Below are positions 42,976 to 52,322 of a DNA stretch of 64,000 nucleotides, one piece after another. A program made the position numbers and the translations under genes. This DNA is from JANNBN01 sp031430595. GTDB taxonomy: Bacteria > Actinomycetota > Acidimicrobiia > Acidimicrobiales > JANYDT01. Location: the NCBI GenBank assembly GCA_031430595.1, contig JANPBU010000010.1:186001-250000 (forward strand), in the 5' to 3' direction. Numbering within the stretch: position 1 is the first letter of the stretch; each line of letters opens with the position of its first letter. Under the pieces are notes generated by a model that did not search any database, was not told the DNA's origin, and worked only from the letters and a program-made list of their open reading frames with translations.

Positions 42976-43749
42976 TCAGAAAGCTCCGATGAGTTTGAGG
43001 CCGGTGGTGGCAAGAATGGTTCCGATAATGGGCCGAATCACTCGGTCTGGTGTTCGGGTCGAAAAGCGGCTTCCGACGATGACACCGGGCACGGCACCGA
43101 GAAGTAGCCATGTGACAAGACCGTAAGATGGGTTACCGAAGATGATGTGGCCAAGTGCGGCCGCGCCAACCAGGGGCACCGCCTGGGCAAGGTCGGTTCC
43201 CACTAGTTCTGCCGATGTCAACGACGGGTAGGTCCAAGCCAGAAGCACGAGCATGAGCGAACCCGACCCCACCGAAGTAAGCCCAACGAGTGTTCCGCCA
43301 AGCAAACCAATCACGAATGTGATGAGTGGACGAACCGGCATAGCGAAAGTCGACGCACTTGGTTTGGCCATGATCTTGAGAAGTTGAGCCCCCGCTGCGA
43401 TCATCAACGCAATTCCGATGACCGTCTGTATCGGGCGAGTTGCACCATCGCCAATGCCAAGTTTGTGAAACATCATCGACCCAATAAACGCAGACGGAAC
43501 CGAACCGGCGGCGAGCCACTTCACGATGTCGCGCCGCACGGTTCCGTGTGCAGCATGGACCCCAACCCCAATTGGCTTGATAAGTAACGACAACACCACG
43601 TCGCTACTCACGGCAACCCGAGGGTCAACGCCCAGGCCAAGAACCAACAGCGGGGTAAGTAGCGCGCCGCCGCCCATACCCGTTGTACCAATCACTACCC
43701 CAGTGAGCAGGCCAATTAGGGCCAGGGTCATGGGGGCAGCGGGGAGCAC
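42976..43749 (-). CDS. TauE/SafE-family membrane transporter
   Basis: 257 residues, about eight hydrophobic helices. Helix 1 has LIGLLTGVVIGTTGMGGGAL, and a second half repeats the pattern (FVIGLLGGTLVGLTSVGSGSL), the internal duplication of this family. It is probably a sulfite/organosulfonate exporter or an inorganic sulfur importer, first in the cysH-cysD-cysN operon. A GTG at 43749 was used; the ATG at 43731 is possible. Confidence 0.88.
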   Translation of the reverse strand: MLPAAPMTLALIGLLTGVVIGTTGMGGGALLTPLLVLGLGVDPRVAVSSDVVLSLLIKPIGVGVHAAHGTVRRDIVKWLAAGSVPSAFIGSMMFHKLGIGDGATRPIQTVIGIALMIAAGAQLLKIMAKPSASTFAMPVRPLITFVIGLLGGTLVGLTSVGSGSLMLVLLAWTYPSLTSAELVGTDLAQAVPLVGAAALGHIIFGNPSYGLVTWLLLGAVPGVIVGSRFSTRTPDRVIRPIIGTILATTGLKLIGAF

Positions 43750-43882
43750 ACTGACACCCTACCCTTAATACCCGACTAAGTCTATCGGGAATAGGGATTC
43801 ACACGATTTGACCCCAGGTTTCGCCGAACTCCCCCACAAGATTGGTGGTGGAACAGGGCTGGCTCTGTGTCACGATCAAATG

Positions 43883-44623
43883 ATGCGCCTGCACGTGTTG
43901 TCTGACTTACATCTTGAACACGCCGGAGCGTATTCGCCCACGCCAGCTTTTGGTGCCGACGTGACGGTTGTTCCCGGCGACCTCGGCCACTCCCCCGACA
44001 TTTTGTACCGGTTGGCGGGTTGGCCAACACCAATCATTTACGTGCCAGGAAACCACGAATACGACCAACAAGACTTTGATGAGGCTGAAGAAGAACTCTC
44101 GGAAACAGCCAGACAAATTGGGCTGATCTACCTTAACCAGTCAGTCGCTGTTTTAGACGGAGTCCGATTCGTTGGCGTTACCCGGTGGTGTGACTTCGAC
44201 CTCTTCGGCGACGATGGGCGTGAAGGTGCTATGCGCGCAGCACGTGCCTACCTTAAGGGGATGGGTACCACACGATACGGAAAGTTATTCGACCCAGACG
44301 CAGTGCGCGAAGTCGCCTTAAAACAGCGTGACTGGTTAGCAACGACCCTAGCTGAACCCTTTGAGGGCAAGACAGTCGCCGTTACGCATTTCGGCCCGAG
44401 TGCCCGCTCGGCTGATCCTCGCTATGGCCTCGTGTCAAGTACAGCCTCGTTTTGCAATGCTGACGATGACCTCATAGGCCAGGCCGACCTATGGATTCAC
44501 GGGCACCTTCATTGCTCGCACGACTACGTCGTTGCCGGAACCCGAGTCGTGTGTAACGCAAGAGGTTTTGAAAGCCGACGCGAACACGATGGCTTTACTC
44601 CTGACCTCATCATCGACATCTGA
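43883..44623 (+). CDS. Calcineurin-like metallophosphoesterase
   Basis: 246 residues with the complete motif set: VLSDLHLEH, VPGDLG, PGNHEYD, VTHFGPS and HGHLHCSHDY. The ATG at 43883 begins the first strand (MRLHVLSDLH); an ATG one codon earlier is equally likely, and the longer frame to 43808 has no homology-like sequence. Substrate is unknown; many relatives act on nucleotides or small phosphodiesters. Confidence 0.9.
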   Translation: MRLHVLSDLHLEHAGAYSPTPAFGADVTVVPGDLGHSPDILYRLAGWPTPIIYVPGNHEYDQQDFDEAEEELSETARQIGLIYLNQSVAVLDGVRFVGVTRWCDFDLFGDDGREGAMRAARAYLKGMGTTRYGKLFDPDAVREVALKQRDWLATTLAEPFEGKTVAVTHFGPSARSADPRYGLVSSTASFCNADDDLIGQADLWIHGHLHCSHDYVVAGTRVVCNARGFESRREHDGFTPDLIIDI

Positions 44624-44641
44624 GTACGTCTTATGCGTACT
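44623..44641. terminator. Weak hairpin between convergent genes
   Basis: AGTACG and CGTACT flank a 7-base loop between the phosphoesterase stop and the convergent membrane protein stop. Only six base pairs. Confidence 0.3.
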
Positions 44642-44649
44642 TATAGGAA

Positions 44650-45966
44650 TTATTGAAGCCCCTGCCCGAGCGTTGTGAACAGGCCACCTCGAGCCGCCCC
44701 AGGAACGGGCTCGTTGAGTAGGGGGTCACACACCTGTGATTGCAGAGCCGCCGACACTTTCAGCACGGTCATCGCAGCCTTTCCGGCCGATTCGCACCGG
44801 CTTTCTTCGGTACCGAGCGCCAGCACCCCAATGGCAGACATCGTCGACGGGTCGACGGTTTTATTTTCGAATCGATCTCGAAGGTCGGCCAGCAGTAGGT
44901 TGATTTCTTCGGGGCTCACCGGTTGCTTGTCGAGGTAGATACGGGCGTAGTCGGGCCCCGACTCGTGAGCAAAAGGTCCGCCTGGAACAGGAATAGTCCA
45001 GATATGAATCATCTCGACGCTCTGTTTGCCTGGCTCGGCGAAAGGCCAACCGTGAGTATGCCAAGTCATCAAACATCCACCTGGTCGAGGGCCTCGTTCG
45101 CCGTGCTTGCTCACCATAAACATGGCACCGATGGGTCGAAGTGAACCATTCGGTAAGCGCCCATACACAATAGATTCGGGTCGATCGGGGTCGAGAGCGG
45201 CCGGGGCACCAATGTTGGTTTGCGAGAGATAGTGATACACCCCGTTCGGCTCGAAACCAAGCGGCACAAAGCCACCTGACACTGCCGTTGCAGGGTCGGC
45301 CCATCGTTGCAGCGCAATCGTTGTTTGAGCGACGAGTAGGTCTGCGTCAGTAACTTCTTTGGCTGTGGGGCTGCACGCCTTGGGTTGGTCTTGCACTACA
45401 CCGTTTCCCGTCAAACCTGCACTCGCTTGCTGGGTATGTATGTGCGCATGCGAGCCCCAGACAGCCGAAATCGATCCCGGCAGCAGATCTTCTTCGTGAC
45501 CGTGCTTGAGCGTTGCAGGCAGCGCAAGTGCGCCGAGTGCAACAGCGACTGAAGCGCTACTCACAATCGCCTTCATAGGTTGCGGGCGCACCACCGAGAG
45601 TGCCGGCACAAAGACCGCAAGCACGGTAGCGGTGAGTTGCATAGCAACAGCCAGGGCATCGCCGAGCCCAACCGATTCAATGTCTGAACCGGGTAGCCCA
45701 ACCGTTCGACTGATGAGCCAAGCGCCGGTCACGGCAATACTGGAAACCACCACTGCAACCCGAATCGCCCGTGACCACCGAACGAGTGCAGCCAATCCGA
45801 CGATCGTTTGAACGACACTTGCCACCACGAACAGAACGACGTAAGTCGTTGATCCGGTATGCGAAACAGCCGCCGTTCCATGAATCGCCGCCGCGCCCAA
45901 CAAACCGAAGCCGGTCAGTATGGCGGCATTTGGTGAAAAATGCGGTGCTTCATCCAATGAACTCAT
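44650..45966 (-). CDS. Unknown membrane protein with histidine-rich extracytoplasmic domain
   Basis: About 438 residues from ATG 45966, which follows GGGATA at suitable distance (an in-frame TTG at 46050 is the alternative). The N-terminal ~150 residues hold five hydrophobic helices. The rest is a soluble domain with conserved-looking, His-containing patches: HGHEEDLLPGSI, WGSHAHIHTQQAS, MTWHTHGWPF and MIHIWTIPVPGGPFAH. These may be metal sites. No family recognised with certainty. Confidence 0.65.
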   Translation of the reverse strand: MSSLDEAPHFSPNAAILTGFGLLGAAAIHGTAAVSHTGSTTYVVLFVVASVVQTIVGLAALVRWSRAIRVAVVVSSIAVTGAWLISRTVGLPGSDIESVGLGDALAVAMQLTATVLAVFVPALSVVRPQPMKAIVSSASVAVALGALALPATLKHGHEEDLLPGSISAVWGSHAHIHTQQASAGLTGNGVVQDQPKACSPTAKEVTDADLLVAQTTIALQRWADPATAVSGGFVPLGFEPNGVYHYLSQTNIGAPAALDPDRPESIVYGRLPNGSLRPIGAMFMVSKHGERGPRPGGCLMTWHTHGWPFAEPGKQSVEMIHIWTIPVPGGPFAHESGPDYARIYLDKQPVSPEEINLLLADLRDRFENKTVDPSTMSAIGVLALGTEESRCESAGKAAMTVLKVSAALQSQVCDPLLNEPVPGAARGGLFTTLGQGLQ

Positions 45967-46146
45967 TGTCAACGATATCCCCGTCGACCAGCCAAATAGC
46001 CAAACAGCTGCTGTGAAGATTTCTGAGTACTTCCTGAGATCTGAGCACAAACGCGTTCTTTGTCAGACCCTCCTGTCATGATCGTTTGAAAAAGCGACTT
46101 CCCCCTCGCCGTAGATCAGCAGTACTTCAAAACATCAGGAGGCGTT

Positions 46147-46647
46147 ATGTCACGCCGCAACACTTGCCCCGCTACCGCATCTTCATCGCGCCAAAGCGCA
46201 GCACCGCGTATTAGGTCATCATTTCGCGCTGGCAGGTTCCATGTGCTTGACCATGAAGACGCAATAGAGATGCTCATCAGATCCGACGTCTTTGCAGATG
46301 ACCCGTATACGTACATACGAAAACCAGGCAAACATTCTGATCGTTGCCTGGTTGCGATACTGCTCGACGTCGAACTTGTCGGCCGTGCAGTGTTGATCAT
46401 TGATGACGTACCCAACCCCCTGACACACGAAACCATCGCGTCGCTTCAAGGTGTTCTTACCGAGTTACCCGGCCACATTTCAGCAGTCGTGGTGGCGCTC
46501 TGCGAAGCGAATGATCCGCCCGTCGATCATTTGGACGAGGTTCAGTTACTCAGCGAACTTATCGATCCACTTGACGCAGTCGGCATCGAACTACGCGACA
46601 TCATTCACTGTTTTCCGTCAGGTTTTTCATCACTTCGAGCCGCCTGA
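46147..46647 (+). CDS. Unknown protein with a RadC/JAB-like fold pattern
   Basis: 166 residues. I do not recognise it firmly. The second half (AVVVALCEANDPPVDHLDEV, then LLSELIDPLDAVGIELRDII) follows the spacing of the RadC-type JAB domain end (HNHPSG...LTRRLVEAG...GIELLDHII), but the metal-binding HxH and Asp signature are replaced, so it would be catalytically dead. The N-terminus is basic and Ser/Arg-rich. The 3' end overlaps the convergent crotonase gene by 43 bp. Confidence 0.5.
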   Translation: MSRRNTCPATASSSRQSAAPRIRSSFRAGRFHVLDHEDAIEMLIRSDVFADDPYTYIRKPGKHSDRCLVAILLDVELVGRAVLIIDDVPNPLTHETIASLQGVLTELPGHISAVVVALCEANDPPVDHLDEVQLLSELIDPLDAVGIELRDIIHCFPSGFSSLRAA

Positions 46648-47480
46648 TCAGCCGACGATTTCGGGGGAAGAGTAAGACCCGACGGGTCAACCAACATTCC
46701 GAAGCGTTCCTTGTTATGAGCATGCGCGACGTGATGCAGGCCGAAGGCCGAGTCGATTGCGGTTCGTTGACCTTGGGCATCAACGGCTTGGTTCACCGAC
46801 AGCTTTGCCAACTTCAACGCGAAACTTGGTTTCGAAGCAATCTTCTTTGCCATTTGCTCGACAAACTGGCCAAGTTCTTCGCGGGGCACCACGTGGTTCA
46901 CCATCCCAAGCCTATGAGCTTCATGGGCATCCCACGGGTCGGCGGTGAACAGCAGTTCCTTCGCCTTGCGAGGCCCAAGCTCCCAAGGATGCGCAAACCA
47001 CTCGACACCGTTTACCCCCATTGCGACTACCGGGTCAACGAAGATCGCATCTTCCGACGCCACGATGATGTCGCACACCCACGCCAGCATCAAACCGCCA
47101 GCCACACAGCGACCGTGCACGGCCGCAATGGTTGGCTTCGGAAGGTCACGCCACCGCCGACACATTCCCAAATAGATTTCTTCTTCGCGGGCGAAGTACC
47201 CCTCGTGACCAGGTAGTTCGAACCCGCACCACGTTCCAACAGTTTCGTGATCGCCGGGCCGACCCTTGTCCCGGAGGTCGTGCCCTGCACTGAAGTGAGG
47301 CCCGGTCGCGTCCAGCAAAATAACCTTTATGAGGTCGTCACCCGCAGCCCGGTCGAAGGCGTCATTCAACTCGTACAACATCTCGATATTTTGAGCGTTG
47401 CGTGCTTCGGGTCGATCAAGGGTTATACGCGCAACACCCACTAGGTCACCACTCAACACCTCGTAGCGAATCGTTGTCAT
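46605..47480 (-). CDS. Enoyl-CoA hydratase/isomerase (crotonase) family protein
   Basis: 291 residues in the crotonase fold. The oxyanion-hole segments are ATGPHFSAGHDLRDKG and HGRCVAGGLMLAW, followed by PVVAMGVNGVEWFAHPWELG. The glutamates of classic hydratases are not clearly placed, so the reaction could be hydration, hydrolysis or decarboxylation. Overlaps the upstream esterase gene by 4 bp, so the two are cotranscribed and may act in one short degradation pathway. Confidence 0.85.
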   Translation of the reverse strand: MTTIRYEVLSGDLVGVARITLDRPEARNAQNIEMLYELNDAFDRAAGDDLIKVILLDATGPHFSAGHDLRDKGRPGDHETVGTWCGFELPGHEGYFAREEEIYLGMCRRWRDLPKPTIAAVHGRCVAGGLMLAWVCDIIVASEDAIFVDPVVAMGVNGVEWFAHPWELGPRKAKELLFTADPWDAHEAHRLGMVNHVVPREELGQFVEQMAKKIASKPSFALKLAKLSVNQAVDAQGQRTAIDSAFGLHHVAHAHNKERFGMLVDPSGLTLPPKSSADQAARSDEKPDGKQ

Positions 47481-48241
47481 GCCGACCTCCCCACCAGCGC
47501 AGACAGCCTGTCTGACAGTAAGTCAGCAAAAGCCAACGTTTGAGAAAGGAACGGTGAATGACTCGATGCCAATTCAATGACCTCTAGCGAAACACCAGCA
47601 TGTTTCACTGCCTCCACCATTGCACGTTGAGCAGCAACAGGAATCGTTCGATCATCGGTACACACAACATATGTGGATGACACCAACGCTGGCCCGGTGA
47701 CAACCGACGGGGTCGCCATATTGTCGCTGTTCTGCAACCCGACTAGCGAAGCAGCACGCGCCACTTGCTCATCCGTGCAGTCGGCTGCGAACGTAGCTTT
47801 GAATTGCTCGACGTCAGAAACATCGAGTTCAGTCAAACCTCCTTCGGCCGGTTTGATGAGGCGACCAACCAACGAACCACTGTGTACTTGTTTAGGAAGG
47901 TCGAAGAACGACTTCCCTTCCACATTCATAATCGCACATATATAAACAAGATGGCCAATGTTGGATCTTGTTTGTTCATGGGCGACTACCTGTGAAACGA
48001 CATTTCCGCCATACGAGTGGCCAACCAACACAACAGGCCCCTTAATGGTTGCGAGAACCTCGATGATTGAAGCAGCGTCGCCGGTCACATCTGACTGCGT
48101 TCGTTCATCGGCCCCATGACCCGGGAGGTCAGGGGCAACCGCCGTTATCCCCCTGGCACCCAATTCGGCGATGAGTTCGTCGAAGCACCAACCCCCATGC
48201 CATGCGCCGTGCACAAGCACTACTGTTCCGGTTTCATTCAT
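47477..48241 (-). CDS. Alpha/beta hydrolase (salicylate-esterase/hydroxynitrile-lyase-like)
   Basis: 254 residues. The N-terminus VVLVHGAWHGGWCFDELI is characteristic of the PNAE/MES/HNL branch. The nucleophile is in VLVGHSYGGNV and the catalytic His in ELASSHSPFLSQ; the Asp is likely in VCTDDRTIP. Cotranscribed with the downstream crotonase. Confidence 0.87.
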   Translation of the reverse strand: MNETGTVVLVHGAWHGGWCFDELIAELGARGITAVAPDLPGHGADERTQSDVTGDAASIIEVLATIKGPVVLVGHSYGGNVVSQVVAHEQTRSNIGHLVYICAIMNVEGKSFFDLPKQVHSGSLVGRLIKPAEGGLTELDVSDVEQFKATFAADCTDEQVARAASLVGLQNSDNMATPSVVTGPALVSSTYVVCTDDRTIPVAAQRAMVEAVKHAGVSLEVIELASSHSPFLSQTLAFADLLSDRLSALVGRSA

Positions 48242-48320
48242 TCGTGTACTCCGTACTCTGCGCCGAGGTCTCGACCAGCATGGTTGGTGAATGTAATGCA
48301 GCTACCAATGTTTATGGCCG

Positions 48321-48950
48321 TCACACAGGTTTTGGTTTCGACCGGTTGGCCCTGGACTGTTTCCCGTGCAGTGCGGCTAATGCGATTCCGGAGAGAAACC
48401 CGAACAGGTGGGCCTGCCACGAAACCCCCGATTGGCGAGGAAGTACGCCCCACACCAACCCGCCGTAAAAGAGGCCGACGCCGACCCCTATGAGGATTGA
48501 CTTCAGTTGACGATCGAAGAGTCCGCGAACCAGCGTGTAGCCAAGAAACCCGAAAATCACCCCACTTGCACCAAGGTGCACCGAATTCGACGGCGCAACA
48601 AGCCAGGTACCAACACCTGAACCCAGAGCGGTCCCCGCGAATACCGCCAGGTAGCGACGCACATTTTGGACCGCCAATATTCCGCCTAGCACCACAAACG
48701 GAATGGTGTTGGAGATCAGATGTGACCAGCCGGCGTGAAGGAACGGGGCAAACACAATGCCGTCGGCCCCGTCAAGATGGCGTGGGCGAATACCAAAGCG
48801 ATCGAGATTCGTCGGCAACACCCAGTCCAGCGCCTCAAGCAGCCACATCAACGCAACAGGAATCGCGATTGCGAACAGCGAAGATTTGATCGAGCCCGTT
48901 AGGCGGCGCATCTCGGTGGCCGGCGACGCGTCGAGCGGGGTCGAACTCAT
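48321..48950 (-). CDS. Rhomboid-family intramembrane serine protease
   Basis: About 209 residues, six helices. Catalytic Ser in HLGASGVIFGFLGYTLVRG and catalytic His in WQAHLFGFLSGIALA; the HAGWSHLISN motif in the second helix is also present. ATG 48950 chosen. It would cleave membrane protein substrates. It is divergent from the S41 protease gene. Confidence 0.92.
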   Translation of the reverse strand: MSSTPLDASPATEMRRLTGSIKSSLFAIAIPVALMWLLEALDWVLPTNLDRFGIRPRHLDGADGIVFAPFLHAGWSHLISNTIPFVVLGGILAVQNVRRYLAVFAGTALGSGVGTWLVAPSNSVHLGASGVIFGFLGYTLVRGLFDRQLKSILIGVGVGLFYGGLVWGVLPRQSGVSWQAHLFGFLSGIALAALHGKQSRANRSKPKPV

Positions 48951-49024
48951 AATGCAAAGCATCGCACTTCTGAGCGCATCACATCGGCGCGTGTTGCACC
49001 CTCACCGTGCATGTGACGAATACG

Positions 49025-50401
49025 ATGCAAGATATGGCGATCCGACGAAGCACAACGATCGTGATCGCGGCACTGCTGCTTCTTCCCGTTTCCCCGCTCT
49101 CCGCGACCGTCAAAACCCAAAACACAGTTGCACCCCAAAACACAGTTGCACCCCAAAACTCCGTCGCACTTCAGAACACAATTGCGACGCCCACTGAGTA
49201 CACGAAGATCGCACTTGACTTCATAGAGCAACAGGCCCTACGGCTACGAAAGGTTGATTGGGTCGTGATTCGTGCCACGGCCGAACAACGCGCCACCGAA
49301 GCACCCAGCATCGCTGCAACGTACCCGATTATCACCGACACCCTGAAAGCGCTCGGCGACCGACACTCATCGTTTCAGGCTCCACCTGACGCCTCCCAAA
49401 TCTTGCAGGGGAAGGCAAACAGCTACGGGTTTATAGCCACCTGGCCCCAACGAATCGTGGTGTCGATGTCAACGGGTGGCCCGGCTCAAACGGCAGGCCT
49501 CAAACTGGGCGACCGCATCGACCAAGTCCAAGGAAAACGCCCCGTTGGAGTAAACGGAGTTGTTGCTATCCCGAGCAGAAATGGGAAATTCCCACCGCTT
49601 TTGGCCGTCGTCGTCTCTCGCCCGAAGCAGCGCAAGAAGCTCAACATTCGGATCGCGCTCGGTGAGGTCACCCTCGTTGAAACCCCGAAAGCTGATCCGG
49701 TTACCAGCCAATCAATTGGCAACCGCCTCGGTTACCTTGAGCTTCCCGGGCTGGTTGGCAACCCCAATGACCAGGCCACCTATAGCCAACAAGCTCACGA
49801 TGCCCTTCGCGGCCTACAGGCTGAGGCCCCGCGTTGCGGTTGGATTGTTGATGTTCGCCGTAACCGCGGTGGTTACATCTATCCGATGCTCGCTGCGGTC
49901 GGCCCATTTCTTGTCCCGCCTACTGGAGGAGTTATCGGTGGCAAGGTCGATGGGAACGACCGGTTCGAGCGTTGGCTTTACGGTGCGGGCGCGATTCGCC
50001 TCATTCGACCAAACGAATCGAATCCAACTGAACCGTTGGCGCAGGTTGTTTCACCTTTTGAGCCGCCGAATTGGGATGTTCCGGTTGCGGTGCTCACCAG
50101 TGCCCTAACAGCCAGTGCGGCAGAGGCAGTTGTTGTGTCGTTTCGGAACCGACCAAATTCGCGAACCTTCGGTGAAGCAACCGCTGGGCTTACGACCTTC
50201 AACGTATTGAAGTCGATGCCAGACGGTGCGCTCGTGATTGTCACCAACTCCACCTTTGTTGATCGGTCCGGACAGTCATTCGACGGTCCTCTTTTGCCCG
50301 ATCAACCAGTGAAAAATGATTGGTCGCATGTTGCAGACGCAGCTGATCCGTTGCTGAGTGCGGCCACCAGATGGCTGACCTCGCAAGCAGCGTGCCAATG
50401 A
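49025..50401 (+). CDS. S41-family (C-terminal processing) secreted peptidase
   Basis: About 458 residues. An N-terminal signal peptide (IRRSTTIVIAALLLLPVSPL) is followed by QNTVAP repeats, a PDZ-like region (GGPAQTAGLKLGDRIDQVQG) and the S41 core: WIVDVRRNRGGYIYP, VLTSALTASAAEAVV with the catalytic Ser of the TASAAE motif, and TFGEATAG with the downstream strand. The Lys of the usual Ser-Lys dyad is not evident at its standard place (GEATAG replaces GKPTFGKG), so activity could resemble Tsp-like or tail-specific variants. The 3' end overlaps priA by 4 bp. Confidence 0.85.
   Translation: MQDMAIRRSTTIVIAALLLLPVSPLSATVKTQNTVAPQNTVAPQNSVALQNTIATPTEYTKIALDFIEQQALRLRKVDWVVIRATAEQRATEAPSIAATYPIITDTLKALGDRHSSFQAPPDASQILQGKANSYGFIATWPQRIVVSMSTGGPAQTAGLKLGDRIDQVQGKRPVGVNGVVAIPSRNGKFPPLLAVVVSRPKQRKKLNIRIALGEVTLVETPKADPVTSQSIGNRLGYLELPGLVGNPNDQATYSQQAHDALRGLQAEAPRCGWIVDVRRNRGGYIYPMLAAVGPFLVPPTGGVIGGKVDGNDRFERWLYGAGAIRLIRPNESNPTEPLAQVVSPFEPPNWDVPVAVLTSALTASAAEAVVVSFRNRPNSRTFGEATAGLTTFNVLKSMPDGALVIVTNSTFVDRSGQSFDGPLLPDQPVKNDWSHVADAADPLLSAATRWLTSQAACQ
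49116..49187 (+). repeat. 18-bp tandem repeat in the S41 protease gene
   Basis: CCCAAAACACAGTTGCAC is repeated exactly at 49116-49133 and 49134-49151, followed by two diverged copies. It encodes QNTVAP-type hexapeptides just after the signal peptide and is in frame (18 bp), so length variation would not break the gene. Confidence 0.85.
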
Positions 50402-52248
50402 CCCCGTCCCCGGCGTCACGGGTCCCAAACGGCCCGCCGACGGTAGTTCAGGTGCTTCCGCAAGAGGCCGCCATCAACAAAGTTTTTGACTACTTCGTGG
50501 CGAGCGACATCCCCGGAGCGCATCTCGTTGCGGTTGGCTCAGAAGTTCGAATAAACCTCCACGGTCGTCGCATCGGAGGGTGGATTACTGCCGTCGGCGG
50601 CGCGCCCAAAGAAGGAATTGATCTCAAGCCAATAGTGAAAGTTCGTGGTCTTGGCCCCCCGTCCGAAGTGATGGATCTCGCCATGTGGGCCGCGTGGCGA
50701 TGGGGTGGGCGCCCTGGCCGAGTACTGCGCTTCTGTGGCCCGACGAATGCGGTGCGCACCCTTCCTGCTGCCGTCGCGTGGAAAGAGTTGCCGCAAAACA
50801 CATCTGAACAACCTGATGAATTGGCGCAACATTTGGGGGTCGCACTCGATAGCGATCACGACACGCACCGGGTCATTTCGGTACGAACCCCACCGGGCCT
50901 CGACAGATACGCGCTGGTAATTGAAGCAGTGCGTCGGGGCTACGGGCGTGGCGCGATCGTCGTTACCCCGTCAACGGTGATGGCTGAGGCGTTGGCTCGT
51001 CGTCTACGCCGGTCTGGGTTTCCCGTGGCTCTACTGCCGCAAGATTGGGCAGCTGCTGCCAGCGGCGGGCGAATAGTCGTTGGGGCGCGCGCTGCGGTGT
51101 TTGCCCCAATTAGTCGACCAGGCATCATTGTTGTTATCGACGAGCACGACGAGTCGATGAAGGAGGAACGTACGCCAGCTTGGCACGCCCGCGACGTTGC
51201 TATTGAGCGGGCACGCCGACTTGATGTGCCATGTGTACTTACTTCTGCGCATCCCAGCCCCGAGGCTTTGGCTGCGTCAAGTGCACTTATCACGGTGTCT
51301 CGTAATCGCGAACGTAACGCGTGGCCAGTTGTTTGCGTGATTGATCGTTCGACCGAAGAACCAGGACGTCACCGGCTCATAAGTTCACGTATCGTTCAGC
51401 GCCTTCGAGAAGATGAGCGGGTATTGTGCATTTTGAACCGAACTGGTCGGGCCAAGTTGTTGGCCTGCCTCAGTTGCGAAAATGTAGCCCGATGCGAAAC
51501 ATGCGACGCAGCCGTACAACAACCAACTCGTGACTCTAAACTCATATGTCCACGTTGTAATGAGGCCCGACCAATCGTATGCTTACGATGCGGGTCCGGG
51601 CAAATGAAGGTTCTTCGTGTTGGTGCCGCTCGGGCCCGCGAAGAAATCGAAGCGTTGGCACTTCGGCCCGTAGGTGAAGTAACAACCGGCCAAACCGAAG
51701 AAGCAATTCAGCAGGCGTTGTCGTGCGCCGTGATCGTCGGAACTGAAGCCCTACTTCACCGTGTGTCTCGGGCGTCAACAATCATTTTTCTTGATCCTGA
51801 CTCCGACCTTTTGGCCCCGCGGTATCGGGCTGCGGAACAGACGATGTCAATGTTTAGTCGAGCTGCACGTTTACTTTCTGCCGACCAACCACTCGGCGCA
51901 GCCAATCGGCAAGCAAACATGTTCATCCAAACCCGCCAACCAAACCATCCGGCGATTTCATCGGTATTGATTGGCGACCCCGCCCGTTTGACCGCATACG
52001 ACACCGAACTTCGAGACCAACTGGGCTTTGGCGTTGGCCTCGGCACGGCGGTTATCACCGGAGAATCATGTGTGGCATGGGCCGAGCTGCTTAACGCCAA
52101 CCCAACCATTCGAGTCAGCGGTTCTACCACCAGCGGGTTTTTGGTGCGGGCCGATACAACAGCGATGCTTTCAGATGCGATTGCTCGGGCCGACCTCGAC
52201 CGACCCCCTGGAAAGGTTCGAATCGAGGTAGACCCACTCCGAATCTAA
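50398..52248 (+). CDS. priA: Primosomal protein N' (PriA), actinobacterial helicase-degenerate type
   Basis: About 616 residues. The N-terminal DNA-binding domain (VVQVLPQEAAINKVFDYFV) and the paired zinc-binding cysteines (LLACLSCENVARCETCDAAV, then LICPRCNEARPIVCLRCGSG) are clear. Motif I lacks the GxGKT P-loop (RTPPGLDRYAL instead) and motif II is DEHD. This matches the known loss of helicase activity in actinobacterial PriA, leaving a primosome-loading role. ATG 50398 overlaps the previous stop; 50371 is an alternative. It faces metK. Confidence 0.92.
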   Translation: MTPSPASRVPNGPPTVVQVLPQEAAINKVFDYFVASDIPGAHLVAVGSEVRINLHGRRIGGWITAVGGAPKEGIDLKPIVKVRGLGPPSEVMDLAMWAAWRWGGRPGRVLRFCGPTNAVRTLPAAVAWKELPQNTSEQPDELAQHLGVALDSDHDTHRVISVRTPPGLDRYALVIEAVRRGYGRGAIVVTPSTVMAEALARRLRRSGFPVALLPQDWAAAASGGRIVVGARAAVFAPISRPGIIVVIDEHDESMKEERTPAWHARDVAIERARRLDVPCVLTSAHPSPEALAASSALITVSRNRERNAWPVVCVIDRSTEEPGRHRLISSRIVQRLREDERVLCILNRTGRAKLLACLSCENVARCETCDAAVQQPTRDSKLICPRCNEARPIVCLRCGSGQMKVLRVGAARAREEIEALALRPVGEVTTGQTEEAIQQALSCAVIVGTEALLHRVSRASTIIFLDPDSDLLAPRYRAAEQTMSMFSRAARLLSADQPLGAANRQANMFIQTRQPNHPAISSVLIGDPARLTAYDTELRDQLGFGVGLGTAVITGESCVAWAELLNANPTIRVSGSTTSGFLVRADTTAMLSDAIARADLDRPPGKVRIEVDPLRI

Positions 52249-52262
52249 ACACCCTGTGGCGA

Positions 52263-52302
52263 GCGGGCACTTAGACGGTGTTGAGCCGCACAAAGTGACC
52301 GC
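52263..52302. terminator. Imperfect inverted repeat between priA and metK
   Basis: GCGGGCACTT (52263-52272) pairs with AAGTGACCGC (52293-52302) except for one base, enclosing a 20-base loop in the 74-bp convergent gap. Confidence 0.35.
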
Positions 52303-52322
52303 TTGATCGCGGCAAAAGCGCG

